61,229 bases of DNA from Byssothecium circinans. Its lineage: Eukaryota > Ascomycota > Dothideomycetes > Pleosporales > Massarinaceae. How positions within the stretch are numbered: the first letter of the stretch is position 1; each line of letters starts with the position of its first letter. Made by a program: the position numbers and the translations under genes. The stretch covers positions 10,368 through 71,596 of the forward strand of contig ML977021.1 of assembly GCA_010015675.1 (NCBI GenBank), in the 5' to 3' direction. Below are positions 46,102-57,834 of the stretch, one piece after another. The notes below the pieces were generated by a model. That model was not told the origin of the DNA. It made no database searches and worked only from the letters and a program-made list of their open reading frames with translations.

Positions 46102-49100
46102 TCCAGAACATGTGAAGACCGGGTAATTCTTCATTATTCTTCACATTCGTGTGCCACTTCCCGATAGTGAGACACTAAGGCTTAAACAACTTGCGAGCCG
46201 AACCAGTGAAAGCTCTCATTTGGGTAATATGGGGTGAACGGGGTCAACGGTTGGAAGCGCCCCGTATCGGACTGGATGGTGTAAGGTGGCGTGTGTCTGG
46301 CCCGGTGTATTTAAACCATGGTTGTGTTCATGTAGCTAACGGCAAGATGATGGGATGACGTGGGAAGAACACCCTCCGAGCGCTGATGTGAAAGAAAACC
46401 ATCGACGCTATCAATTAGTGCGCGCAATTGCGAGCCCTTTAAGCGTAGTCATAGGTCTAAGTAGGAATGCTCTTAGTAAATCTCGCGATGGTGTTGCAGC
46501 ATGACGGCTCCAAAGGGCAACTCGGGACGTCCTGGCGCCCCTCACGGAAGCGTGCTCTTGATCCCCGGGCAGCGCTCGAGTCTTCTTGAGTCCCCGGCCA
46601 CACACTGAGTGCATGCTGCAGAACGGTATTGGTGATCTGACCTGTGCAACCAGCGCGCATGCGCATAATGAACGCTTTTATCCCACTACCAACCCGTCCC
46701 ATACACTCCGCACAACGGTGGACCGCCTGCGGTGACTTCCAGTTTCGGACTTTGGTGCAGACCTTGAGTCCGCGTGGGTAGCAGCCGGTGGTGACAGATG
46801 CGGACTCGAACTCGCTTCCTCTGAAGTCACACAAGGTGTAGGGGTTATTGTGAGACTTTGTTCGGTCCGATGTTCAAAAGAGAACATGAGGGGTGTGGTC
46901 GTAAGCATCGCGATATTATCAGCTGGCGTGACGAAGAACTGGAGCTTCTGACTGTTATCTCGTGGCTGAAAGAGTCACTCAATACTTGCCGAAGGTCTCG
47001 AAGCTAGGGGTAGAGACGAGGGGCCCTGACCTCTCGCATTGGTTGAGTAACATCTAGACTGATATTACTTAGAAGCTTTCATTATTACCGACACGCGTGG
47101 GGCCACCTTCAAAGCCGTCGACAGGATTGCGGGGGTGGTGAGGCTGCTAGTCAGAACCAAGCCCGTGTCGACAGTGCACACGGATGGCTTGCGAAGAAGC
47201 CACTAGTAAAAGTTAAAAGTGAACCGTACGCCGGGTTTGACGAAATCTCCGAGACGCGATGTGATGTGATGGACGGAAACGAGACAACGATCTCCAGCGC
47301 GCTTGGGAGGCTCCAGCGAGGATGCCACGGTCCCCAGGAAGTGTGTCGTCCTCATCAAGCGAATGTGGCGGCAGAGATGATGCACTATGGCGCAGATTGT
47401 CGACAGCTGGAACTCGCCGAACTAAATTGATTGGAAGCAGATTGTATGCAAGTCATGACACCGCAAAGAAGGTTTGCAAGACAAGTGCCGTCATGCAGTG
47501 TTGTGGTGTTGTGCATTCTGGAGCTTGGACTGAGGAGGCGCAGTGGGTGTCACGGCGGCTTCCCCTTCAGGTGGTCAAGTTGAAGGAGTGCTTTTTTCAG
47601 CAGCTGCATGTGAAGACTGACATTTGCTCTCATGGTTGGCGAGGGAATGGATGCCATGAAGCTCTTCGAGAATACAAGTCGCAGCGGAAGCGCGCAGATC
47701 GGAGCGGGACGAAGAACAGAGGGAGTACTATACGACGTCTCATGTCAACACCGGGAAAAGGAGCAGTAGCGGCATTTGCGCTGTGGAAGGGAGCCAGTCT
47801 GCCAGTGTTGCTTTGGATGGCGAAGCGGCACATTGCGGTCCTATCTGCAGGTACGATAGCGTGGATCGAAGCAGGGTTGCTGGTATCGTGAGGATTCCGG
47901 TCCAAGACAAAGAGCTTCATCGTGCCGCAGATATGAAAGTGTTGTAGTTAGATTGATTGAGCGAAACCCGGTGTGAAAGAATGCTATGTTTTGGCTAATG
48001 ACCCTGGTAATTCAAGGCGCACAATCCTTGCGACAATCATCGGGGTTTCAACACCTCCTCTGCATCCAGAGGCATTTCCATCCACCGTCGACGAATCGAA
48101 TTACTGTTGGCTCTTCATCGCATCGGCATTGCTGCCGCTGTGACCTTGCTATCTCTTCCCTCGAACACACGCTCTCATCTCTGCAGGACGCAAAAGACAT
48201 GTATTGTCGACGTTTATGAAGCACCGCGACGATAAGTCATCACCAGAGCTGCCTGCGCATGGTGTCCCTGGCAACGCCCTCAGTAGAAAGACGTCCTCTG
48301 CCGTGTAACACAAGTATGCACTGGTGATGCAGCGGGCCCTCGACTCTCAAGTGCTCCAAAATCGATAACCTGTGTGCTAGCCGCCATGTGCGTAGACGTG
48401 TCTCGTACCACGCTGCTCTCCATTGCATGGTCGGGGCAGAGCAGGCACGCTGACAGGGCCTCGAGTTCTTCCAATGTTGCGTGCGTGAAGATTGCCGAAA
48501 TATTGGGTTCCAGCGAAGATTCATCGTCTCTGAAGCCTCCTATTAAGCCTGCCTAGATACCTACAGAGGCTAAATTGGCCCCAAGTTAATGCAGGATGCA
48601 GGTGCTCCGGGCACCCGTCAAAATCCTGGACGGCGCCATACCGTCCGCTTGTGCTGCTTCCAGGCATGGGTCCTCTCTCGTGGGTCGTGCGGCATGCGTA
48701 GAACGGCTTCGGAGTCAGGTGTTTTCCAGAGCCCCTTCAACTCTACCATATTCGCCATCGAACCCGTTACCTGTATGCTTTCCGATCCCCTAGAGTTACC
48801 ATCGAATTGCACGACATCCAACACCTCGCACCCCCAGCACTGCGCTAGTCGCAGCATTGACGATTCGAGAAAAACGGAGGAAAACAACTTGTCGTCGACG
48901 AATCTAGCTGCAACAATTTTACTCCAGGCTCTCTTTCGAACCGTTGGAGATCTATACAACGAATCTCAAAGCTGGATAGTCATTCGCTGTTCGACTTTGG
49001 TGCCGTTTTTTTGTCAGCGTGAGGGATTACTTGCGACATCCGGATCCTTGGACCTTCAAAGGATTGAGAGGACACACCTTATCAGCTTCTGGAACCGGAT

Positions 49101-49720
49101 TAGAAGTGGAGTGGTAATCTTACGTTGTCAAAAAAAAAAAGCCGACAGTAGCGGTTTAGCCTCGCTGCCGAATCGGTAGCAGAGCGATACAAGAGCATTC
49201 TGTGAGTAAACCGTAATATACTTTTCGCGAGCATCAGTTTTCGGTTGTCCGCCCAAGCCAATGGCTGTTTCTGCTATGCTCTCTACGAGGCTAGAAGTGC
49301 TGCTGCCTGCAGTGCGGCTCACTTGAAAGAAAGGGTTGTTGACGTGTTTAGGCACTTGCACGTGCTCAGCTTGTGTCCGCGGGTGAGAGAAAGAGGATGC
49401 TGTGAAAGACCCGTTGCTAGAGCTGGAGCAACCAGACAAGCTTGTGGCAGTCCCTCGTTTTGGAAAGTGCGTCCAGACCTTTGATTTCCGGCTCGACGCG
49501 CGTCTCGAAGGTTCCGCAACCACAGTAGCCACTATTTGATGTTGGGAGGGCTTTCGGGAGGGGTCTGCACCAATATTTCTTCACGTATTGCTAACGACTG
49601 TACCTCAACCGATCCTTCGACAGGAGTCTGGGCAATACCTGTTTGGGGCGCTACCGGTAGAAGAACCCGTCAGCATCCACCATCTACAGCGAATTCGCCC
49701 GCCATCCCAACTCATCGACC
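46102..49720. other. 3.6-kb gene-poor region upstream of the velvet gene
   Basis: No gene recognised. The longer frames (47322-47891 plus; 48589-49179 plus; 48959-48618 minus) lack family motifs and are not supported by splice sites. GC content is normal, so it is not a RIP block. Long upstream regions and leaders are common for fungal developmental regulators, so part of it may serve the velvet gene at 49721; that is inference. Confidence 0.5.
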
Positions 49721-50995
49721 ATGGATTCTCGTCAGGTCTACCAGCAGCATAATGTTGCCGAAGGAATACGCCTCGCGATGGTGCAGCAACCCAAGATTGG
49801 TATGGTCGCTGTCCAGGGCAAAGAGAAGGCACGAAAGCCCATCGACCCTGCCCCTGTGGTCCGCCTTCATGTCGACCGTTCCATCGACCGAGAACAAAAC
49901 TTCATGGTCAACCCCTACTACATCTGTGTTGCCAGCCTCAAAGCCGAAAAGGACTCACTACCATCGCCTCCCAACGACCTCCTAGCCGGTACAAACTGCT
50001 CAAGTGTGAGCAAACTCAAAGATACCACCGACGAGTACGGCGCCTACTTCACGTTCGGGGACTTGTCAATCAAATCTATTGGAGCATATCGTCTTGCTTT
50101 TCATCTCTATGAGCTGCACCCGCGCACCGCGGACATTCAATACCTTACCAGCGTTGACTCGAACACATTCAAAATAGTAGCTGCGAAGGACTTCCCAGGA
50201 ATGTCGGCAACAACTTTCCTAACTCGCACCTTTCAGGAGCAAGGTGTCAAGCTGCGTGCTCGCAAAGAGCCCCGAGGCCGGAAGCGATCTCTTGAGCCGG
50301 AGGACAACAGTTCAGAACCCCCCTTGAAGCAACAGCGTTACGGACAGACACCGCTGTCCAGTACCCCGCTGTATTCCATGACGCGCCCCGTGCCTCCGAT
50401 GCCTTCCTCGTCTCCGATGCACTCCACGCCTCCGATGCCCTCCGCGCCTCCGATACTCTCCATCCCCACGATGCACTCAATACGACAAGAGCACTCAATA
50501 TCACACGGGCACTTTCTCCCACCGGGGCACTCATTTTCACAAGGACGTCCATCGCAGGCGCATTCAATACCACATGGATACTCGAGTTCACAGGGGCATT
50601 CTTTTTCACACGGGCATTCAATGCCACCGGGGCACTCAATGTCGCCGGGCCAATCAGTTCCACAGACACACTCAGTCTCACCAGGGCAATCAATTCCGCA
50701 GGCGCACTCGATTTCGCAAGGGCACTCGATTTCACAAGGGCATTCAATGTCGCAAGGGCATTCAATGTCGCAGGGGCATTCAATGTCACCGGGGCACCCA
50801 CTACCCCAGTGGGGAATACTGCCAAATATCCCCCGAGGCCTGAACGACTACGATAGTCTGAATAACCCACTCCCAATGGAATACCCACCTATGAACCCCC
50901 AGAACACATCTAACTCGGGATGGGAGATGCCCGGAGAAAGTCCTTCGGATCATTACAAGCTGCTGCATGGGTCCCATTACTCACGAAATGTATAA
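49721..50995 (+). CDS. vosA: velvet-domain regulator, VosA-like
   Basis: Velvet proteins are NF-kappaB-fold DNA-binding regulators; VosA controls spore maturation, trehalose and viability. Intronless, 424 aa from ATG 49721. The velvet domain covers about residues 20-190: MVQQPKIGMVAVQGKEKARK, PIDPAPVVRLHV, NPYYICVASLKAE, AYFTFGDLSIKSIGAYRLAF, FPGMSATTFLTRTFQEQGVKL. The pattern IDP-P-VRL plus FPGMSATTFL and QGVKLRARKEPRGRKR fits VosA better than VeA or VelB (my judgement). A basic stretch follows the domain and may be a nuclear localisation signal. The C-terminal half is a low-complexity tail with about 18 hexapeptides of the HS-x-S/P-x-G type. VosA from other fungi has a much less repetitive tail. 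Confidence 0.85.
   Translation: MDSRQVYQQHNVAEGIRLAMVQQPKIGMVAVQGKEKARKPIDPAPVVRLHVDRSIDREQNFMVNPYYICVASLKAEKDSLPSPPNDLLAGTNCSSVSKLKDTTDEYGAYFTFGDLSIKSIGAYRLAFHLYELHPRTADIQYLTSVDSNTFKIVAAKDFPGMSATTFLTRTFQEQGVKLRARKEPRGRKRSLEPEDNSSEPPLKQQRYGQTPLSSTPLYSMTRPVPPMPSSSPMHSTPPMPSAPPILSIPTMHSIRQEHSISHGHFLPPGHSFSQGRPSQAHSIPHGYSSSQGHSFSHGHSMPPGHSMSPGQSVPQTHSVSPGQSIPQAHSISQGHSISQGHSMSQGHSMSQGHSMSPGHPLPQWGILPNIPRGLNDYDSLNNPLPMEYPPMNPQNTSNSGWEMPGESPSDHYKLLHGSHYSRNV
50492..50809 (+). repeat. 18-bp coding minisatellite in the velvet gene tail
   Basis: About 18 tandem units of 18 bp, such as those encoding HSISQG, HSMSQG, HSMPPG and QSVPQT. The last five or six copies (around 50705-50790) are nearly identical and the upstream copies more diverged, so expansion looks recent and directional. 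The frame is kept throughout. Confidence 0.9.
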
Positions 50996-52179
50996 ACGCT
51001 TCAAAGTTAGCTCTCGCGAATCATCGATGTTAATTAATGCAAAAAGCTGTTAATCAATCTGTGGAAGTTCCATGTTGGTGAATACGGAGGTGCAGGCTGG
51101 AGTTGCGGCCAATCAGGAGTTGGGTAGCTTGGGTTGAGGTCCTTGAGGGCCAAGGGAAGTGTGTTGGTTACTAATGTTTCGTGATGGAGACATGTCGACA
51201 CTTCGCATCTATGTGAGAGCTGGGTTAGCTGTACTTCTATGATACCATTGCCTTTCTAGGGAATCGGAAACGATGGGCGTTAATGGCGCTGACACGCATG
51301 ATTTGGCGTTTTGCTCAACTCGTTACGATTATATCCCGTGGACGCCACGCTGGGAATCTCACATGCAAATGTATATGTGGATTTTCTCTTTCTCGATTCC
51401 CGGTAAAGCAATAGCCTAAGAGGAAAACGATGATTGTCAGGTGCCCTTTGCTGCGTCGATGTGAATGAGTGAGTGGCAAAGTGTTTGCACATGTGAAGAT
51501 GGTGATGCTGTGCGCGCTTACGCTTTGATGCCATTTGGGCCGTCTTGCTGATCTTATCTGGAATGGGGTTGGTGGGGGCTGGATTTGCGGAACGAGGTCG
51601 ACGTCGTGTCATCTTGATTTCTTTCACTCTGCCACCTTTTTTTGATTCTGAACCATCAGATTCATCAACAGTGGCTGTGCGTATTGGTTCACTTGTCGGA
51701 TTGATGGGGTTATGGGTGCGTTGGCTGGAGTAGAGATTTTGTCTGCAACGCTAAGAGAATTTCGAGCTGGAGTGTGTGCGTGAGAAGCGCTTGGGCGATG
51801 GAGGGGACGGCACGATTATCAAAGGCATCACGGAAAAGCAGGGAGAAGACGAATCCATGGAAAAAAATTGGTTCTCTACGGTATGAAAGGACACGATCAA
51901 GGAAGACCGTAATCCGCCGGAAAGACAACTGGGACGACAGGCCGAGTGTGGTCCATTTTCGGGGAATGGGAAATCATAAGATTTAAGCTGCCGCGATGGA
52001 CTAACATGGACGACACACCGTTGCGTTTCGTAGATGACAGATGGTACCGACACCTAGAGAAAGCTGCAACGTGCGACACGCCGCCCTCTCTTCTTCGACA
52101 ATACGCAAGAAAATCGTGTACTCCTCTATTGCCGCATATACCGTTGTCGAAAGTTCGTTGCGTCCGTAGATGGGGTCGC
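50996..52179. other. convergent intergenic gap, velvet / Hsp70-like
   Basis: 1.2 kb. A small minus-strand coding possibility (about 51740-51440) is listed as a finding. Otherwise 3' UTR-like sequence; ATTAATTAATGC at about 51030 may be part of the velvet gene's 3' end. Confidence 0.45.
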
Positions 52180-54279
52180 TTAAGCGTAGTTGGCGGCCAC
52201 GGAGCCGTACTTGACGCCATTGATGGAGAGGGAGTACTCAAGGGCTGACTGGACGGAGATCTCAATTGTGTAGTCTAGATGATAGTACACATCTCCACCA
52301 GGGCTACGCTTGGTCTGGAACTCGCGCTGAGGGACACAGGAAAGGTCTATAGTCAGCTTTGCAACCTCATAGACGTTCTAAATGAGTCAGCTTTGGCCAC
52401 TTGTTTAGCTAACAGGGAGGTGAAGTACCTTGTGCGAGTCACGCTGAGGGGCAATGTCCGAATCAGCAGCGAGGAGTTTCAAGGAGGTCTTCCTACTATC
52501 GCCCGGCCACAAAGGCATGAAGAAAGCCACTGAACCATGAAGAGGTGCAGAAGTAGAAAGCTCTTCTCCCTTGGAGATGACCCAGCTCATCTGATTGGAA
52601 GCCCTCTTCACCCCAGTGAATTTGCAGATATAAGACTCCGATTCCAGGTGCACTCCTCGCTGGAAAATTGGGTTGCAGCCGGTCCCATAGTGACGGCGAC
52701 ACTTTCGAAACTTGACAGCATTGCGACCATCGCTCTCGAGACCTTTGGCTGTTGCACCTCGGGAAATGGCAGACCATCTAGCTCTAGTTAGAAACGGATG
52801 CTCATGGAGGAAAGGAGCAAACCTACGCATTTACCGGCTTGACAGCTTGAAGCTGAGTATAAGTACGAGCAAGCTCACTGATCTGGCTATGCATGTAGGG
52901 TGATTCAGCGAACCCGCCTACCATGAAGATGTACTATCGGAATGTCAGATACATGGTTAACATTTCGGGTAGTGTTTCGACCATACCTTGACGCTTGCGT
53001 TGCCGCTACCCGCAGCTAGGCGCAGCTGCTCCTGCAGAAGCTCCTTGGTTCGTCGAAGTGGAAACTCGAACATATGGATCATGTCGTCGCTGTTCCATAA
53101 GTCAGATGATGCTGGTAATGGATGGGATGTGGATAGGTCGGACTACTTACGCTGTTACCTGGATCTCGCCGTCACAGATACCGCGCTCTTCATCTTCGAT
53201 TGCACCCAACACTGCTGGGAGACGCAGGTAGTACTCTTCGGTTCCAGAGAAGCCGCTCTTTGCGGTGAGCGTGAAGTCCTGGACCATCCTGCCCAGCTTG
53301 GGTGGGAGCGATGTGCGAGACAAGTCTGCTGCGCGACAGCCGGCGATCTTGAGGAAGTCCTCAATGCCCAACTTCATCTCGAGCCACACGAGAAATGCTC
53401 GATCGACGAAGCTTCCGCCACACTGGTCTCCGCTTCCTATGGTAGCTTCTTCGACAACCGTTGGATCAATGCCTGCGACGCGATACGCGATGAGATCGAC
53501 CGTCCCGCCGCCCATGTCGCAGACTACGAAGCCATCACCGATTGCCAACTGCTCATCTTGGACACTACCTTGCAGATACTTAATGGTGTAGAGGGCAGCG
53601 GCTTCAGGCTCCGTCGTAGTGACAATGCGCTTCAGCTGAGGAAACATGACCTGGTTGAAACCGGCTTTCGAGACAGCCTGCATCGTTCGGTCCTTTGCTG
53701 CGTCCGACCAAACCGCAGGGACGGTGACCACGAGTGTGATGGGCAGGGTCCTCCACAGCTGTTCACCATATTGGCGGTCAAGGTTCTTGATCAGATGAGC
53801 CTTGACTTCAGCAAGGAAATCTGCGATGATGTCGACGGGGTGTCGTACTTTGTCTGCGCCGTTGATCGTCAAAGCCGAAAGCTCCTGCCTAATCCTCTCG
53901 GCCTCGCCGGTCTTTGGACTATCCAACTCAAGCTTCGTCCACATATGGCGTGGGACATGGGGGGGAATGAGTGAGCCCCAGCGGATCGTGCCATCGGAGG
54001 AATACGCAATCTCGCTCGGGACTTTCTCTTTCGTGCCAACTAGCGTATGAGCCGACGGCCAATCTTGGACGATCTGGATTCGGTCTTCGATGTAGCTTGT
54101 GTCCGATGTCTCACAGAAGGAGATGCCTGTTACATTAGAATACGAGCAGGTACGCAATTTGCATTTGCCTCACCAGTGTACGTCGTGCCATAGTCAAGGC
54201 CTGCAGGAGCTCATTAGCATTTTTCAATGGCGCAAAGGTCAAAGGGCAACTCACCGATGACCAGCCTGTTTCTCAACAT
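52180..54279 (-). CDS. Hsp70-superfamily ATPase, HSPA12-like
   Basis: Actin/Hsp70-fold ATPase of the divergent, HSPA12-like group expanded in filamentous fungi; cellular role unknown. Seven exons: 54279-54255, 54200-54174, 54126-53151, 53089-52987, 52933-52827, 52777-52429 and 52377-52180; 594 aa, all joins in frame. The two tiny first exons encode the phosphate-1 loop, MLRNRLVIGLDYGTTYTGIS. Phosphate-2 is VCDMGGGTVDLIAYRV and the adenosine motif is FMVGGFAESPYM, so ATP binding looks intact. After the ATPase domain, AWSAISRGATAKGL leads into a C-terminal region that does not resemble the canonical peptide-binding domain and lacks an EEVD tail. It is divergent from the coiled-coil gene at 54700. 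Confidence 0.93.
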
Positions 54280-54699
54280 GGCTGCGGAAGACGTGGCTCG
54301 ATTCTACGTGTTAATGTGTGTGTCATGGTGTGGTCAATGGAGGAAGTTGTTTACATGTAGACGATGTGGGCCGTGCGAGGGAAGTGAAGGCAAGAGCAAC
54401 GGAGCGATTTTTTCTGCTGGGCCACTAGTACGCGTCTCAAAGGGCAGGCGCGATTTCCTCGGTTCGTACGCTCACTCTCACCTTCACCGCCAAACAAATT
54501 CCCTCTTCATCCCAGACTTTGTCGATCCTACCTTTCCCTTCTTCTTGTCTTCTCCCCGCGGACTCTCTCAGGGCACAGGTCAATGAAACGCGTTGTATGT
54601 AGAAATCCCCCTCCTCTCTCCTCAATTGCTAACCAGTCGTAGTACGGGATCTGCGCCAACATTCTCTCAGGCCTCAGGCCATCAGAAGAGCACGAGCAA
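54280..54699. promoter_or_regulatory. divergent promoter gap, Hsp70-like / coiled-coil gene
   Basis: 420 bp between start codons. Pyrimidine-rich near 54530-54560 (CTTTCCCTTCTTCTTGTCTTC). No heat-shock element array was seen. Confidence 0.5.
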
Positions 54700-56484
54700 A
54701 TGTCGACTCGTTATCAAGAGATGAGGGTCCCTACTACTGAACATGAGGTGGGAACCGGTGGCGACGTAGAGTCTTCCAGCTTCAATGGCCAGGATACTTC
54801 TGACCGTCAGAACAAGCATCTGCAGACCCGAAGCGCGACAGCAGTCGCCCACCGCAACGAAAGGCATGCCCAGTTAGCTTCTACCTCCCATCGACACAGC
54901 AAGCACCTATCGCAAGATGGAGATGTTGCTTTCGTAGCTGCTCAGAAAGCTGTTGCTCAAGGCAAGCCTTTGAAAGAGGCGAAGAGCCGAGACTTGTTGG
55001 AAGGTTACGTCTGCGACCTCGAAGAACAGAATCACGCCCTCAAAGCTAAGAACAAGAAGCTTGAACACTATCATACCAACTTTCAGGAACTCGAGAAGTT
55101 GATCAAGGAAGTCAAGCACGACAATGATGCCATCAAAGACGAGAACAAGGAACTTGCGTCCAAGAATCAGCAACTCAGCCACAACGTTGAGGCATGGGCT
55201 GGTCTCTATGAGCACATTGTCAACAAATACATCCAGCCTTATGCCAGCAGGAAGAATGAGAGCTATAGAGACCACGACAGTGCCTCGATTCACAAAGTCC
55301 TTGGTCCTCTGCTTGAGGATGCCTTGGAAGCTGAACCCTTGCGAGCCAAGTTACAATTGCTGCAGAAAGGGATGTTTGCCAGCGTAGAAAAGGTCCAGTC
55401 TATTCCAGATGAACAGTTTCAGGTGGACTTCGCAAAGCTCGCTTCCGCTATCAAGTCCTTTAGCCGCGCCATCAAACTGCCACCTGACATGGACGTTAGC
55501 AGCATATGCCTGCTGCAGAAGTGTAACCTTGTCAAGTCAGTCCCAACTGCATACTGGAATACTGGCGCTCGCAAGAAAGGCATGGTGGAAGCCGTCGTCT
55601 GGTCTGTGCTCATGAAGTGCATTTTCGCTTCTCCGATCCACATGTTCGGACCATACTGCGAAGACATTCACGACATGTACAAGAAGCTGTTTGGTACAAG
55701 CCATTTCAATCACTGGCCGATTCCGACTGAGCTCTCCGAGCGGTGGCGTTACACGACCTTGGAACACATTGTGTGCATCGTGGGAGCAGATCGAATCATC
55801 AATGGTCCTGCGGAGGGTGATTCTTCAGAATTGGTAGAGAGTATGCAGCGTATCCGGTACATTATCTGGCGCCACCTCGAGACGACATTCTCTCCCTTGT
55901 CTCCCAAGACAGACTTCTCAAAACTAGCCATGATCATCAACCAAGCGATGGCACTTGCTTTGCAAATGTTCACGCAGCGAAGCCGTTACCAGATTGTATG
56001 GCCCATGATAGGTGATGTCTATCAGGAGGGAAAGACTCGTCACCTGAGGAGCGTTCAAGAGAGCGAGGACATCGAAGAGGGTTGCGTTGCGTTGATCATC
56101 AGTCCGGGTCTCACGAAGTGGGGCAATGCGCATGGCAAGAATCTGGAGACCCGTCTCGATCTCGTTCCCTCAGAGGTGCTTGTTGAGCCCTTCATTGAAG
56201 AAGAACCGGATGTTAAGGTTGGAGGTATTGCCATTCCTGTGGAAGGTGTTGATCAACCTAAAGCAGTCCAGACTGCAACTGATTCCAGGTCAGTCCTCGA
56301 TGAACCCCCCAAGAGGATGTCTACCAAGATCGAACCTGCAATTCCCTACAAGCTTGATCCTCGTCACAACAACACCCGTACCGACGTTCGACGTTCAACA
56401 GCCGAGCTCAGAGGTCTCAATATGGACCTTGCAGCCACGGACCAAGACCACAAACCTTGCGGTGACGGCCATAGCACCCGCTAA
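54700..56484 (+). CDS. uncharacterised coiled-coil protein, family member A
   Basis: Not recognised. Intronless, 594 aa from ATG 54700. Residues 1-95 look disordered. Residues 100-165 form a coiled coil (EEQNHALKAKNKKLEHYH, DENKELASKNQQLS). Residues 195-500 look globular and helical, with a Trp-centred motif at 297-317 (EAVVWSVLMKCIFASPIHMFG), HWPIPTELSERWR at 338-350, and a C-terminal block at 403-497 (FSKLAMIINQAMALALQM, GCVALIISPGLTKW). The rest is a polar tail. The motif and C-terminal block recur in the protein encoded at 60468-57835, so the two are distant paralogues by my alignment by eye. No membrane segment, signal peptide or enzyme motif is visible. It shares a promoter gap with the Hsp70-like gene. 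Long, clean open frame with good start context. Confidence 0.85.
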   Translation: MSTRYQEMRVPTTEHEVGTGGDVESSSFNGQDTSDRQNKHLQTRSATAVAHRNERHAQLASTSHRHSKHLSQDGDVAFVAAQKAVAQGKPLKEAKSRDLLEGYVCDLEEQNHALKAKNKKLEHYHTNFQELEKLIKEVKHDNDAIKDENKELASKNQQLSHNVEAWAGLYEHIVNKYIQPYASRKNESYRDHDSASIHKVLGPLLEDALEAEPLRAKLQLLQKGMFASVEKVQSIPDEQFQVDFAKLASAIKSFSRAIKLPPDMDVSSICLLQKCNLVKSVPTAYWNTGARKKGMVEAVVWSVLMKCIFASPIHMFGPYCEDIHDMYKKLFGTSHFNHWPIPTELSERWRYTTLEHIVCIVGADRIINGPAEGDSSELVESMQRIRYIIWRHLETTFSPLSPKTDFSKLAMIINQAMALALQMFTQRSRYQIVWPMIGDVYQEGKTRHLRSVQESEDIEEGCVALIISPGLTKWGNAHGKNLETRLDLVPSEVLVEPFIEEEPDVKVGGIAIPVEGVDQPKAVQTATDSRSVLDEPPKRMSTKIEPAIPYKLDPRHNNTRTDVRRSTAELRGLNMDLAATDQDHKPCGDGHSTR

Positions 56485-57834
56485 GCCCTTCGCTCGCAAC
56501 GTTCATTCCTGGGTCTACACGTCGTAAGATACATGTCTGTCTCACCGCAGATAGCTCAGCTGTTCCGCCACAACTACGTCAATTCTCCGCTAGGCATTTC
56601 TTCGACTTTTCCCTGTTGGAACAGCGATCAACAACATACACGGCATCAGCCTTTTCTTCCCTTTCTTTCTTTCGAAATTAGACGCTTCCTTCTTTGGACG
56701 TCTACGAATCGAGACTCACTACACGGCGATGGTTTTCTTCGGCTGGTCTCCTCTTGTTTGGGGCGACGATCATGGTATGGAGGTAGCAGGACAAGTGCGA
56801 TCTGGAAAAGGATGATGGGTGGATTCGGATCATATCTTGTCTTTTCAACTTTCTCTCCTACGACCTCAGTCGATGGAATGATCATCAAGCCTGTAGATAA
56901 CTAAAATTCCAATGTTAGAGATTCTCTGCAACACTTTCTCCCACCCATCGCTACGCGTGAAGCACAGTATCCCAGAGCATGACTTCTATAACACTCCTCT
57001 CACCTCAACATGCGGCGTGGAGTACACTCACGTATAGAGCAACATATTGAGAAAACTTCCCCAGCTCGACAGACTGCGGAGCGCCAACCCAAGCCATCGC
57101 GTCCAGTCCATAAACCTCTTCGATTACCAAGATGAATGGCCACAGACTAATCAACGCATTTTAAATAACTGGACGTGAGATGAACTAACGGATATATGAT
57201 TGAGCTAAAACACCCTATACCCGCATGCCTCCCAACATCTATCAATCTCCGCGAAGTACGGAACGCATACCCAAACTTTAACACAGATCTACAAAATTCC
57301 CAAATTACTCAAACTACCAAAAAAAAAGGCCCAAAAACCTATTACACATTTCCAAAAGCACAGAACAAAAAAAAAAGAAAACCCCGCATATCCACTAACG
57401 ACTCCCCCACGCTCGGTCGGCTAACCTTACTCAGAGATCCAAATTCCGGCAATCCTCATATTCCCAGGCCTATGTCTGGTTCCGGCACCTCACTTACTAT
57501 TGGTATTGCAGACGCCGAGCCGGTGTTTGCGTCAATAACAATACGAGTAGTGCCAGATGCGATGTTTGGAAGTGCACTTGTATTCTTTTGTGAATACAGT
57601 GCTGACAGATCTGGGTAAAATACATCTGCTGTCGTACTACCTGGTGCAGTTCCTGGACCCTGGTTTAGTGTCAAAGCCTCGCTGAGCGAACATATGTCAA
57701 TGGGATTCATTCCCGTGCTCCCTGGCTTTGAAGTTCGACCAACGTTGCTGGTTGGTGTTTGGGCAGTCGGAGTATGCTGTTGACCTAGGTATCCAGTGCT
57801 CTCCGGACGATGCCCGAAGGCAGCTTGGTGTGGT
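56485..57834. other. convergent intergenic gap, family members A and B
   Basis: 1.35 kb between the two paralogues' stop codons, with A-rich runs near 57320-57380. The stretch 57890-57456 (minus) is open in a second frame and may be a C-terminal extension of the next gene, discussed as a finding. No other gene is seen. Confidence 0.45.

Noticed and set aside
47322..47891. 189-codon plus-strand frame
   Set aside because: No motif, no splice-site logic, unusual composition; the same stretch is partly open on the other strand. Not enough to call a gene.
48589..49179. Opposed frames of 196 codons (plus) and 113 codons (minus, 48959-48618)
   Set aside because: Neither shows a recognisable domain. 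The minus frame looks slightly more protein-like, but I cannot support it.
50492..50809. A CRISPR-like array of 18-bp repeats
   Set aside because: The units are contiguous without spacers, keep one reading frame inside the velvet gene, and the organism is a eukaryote.
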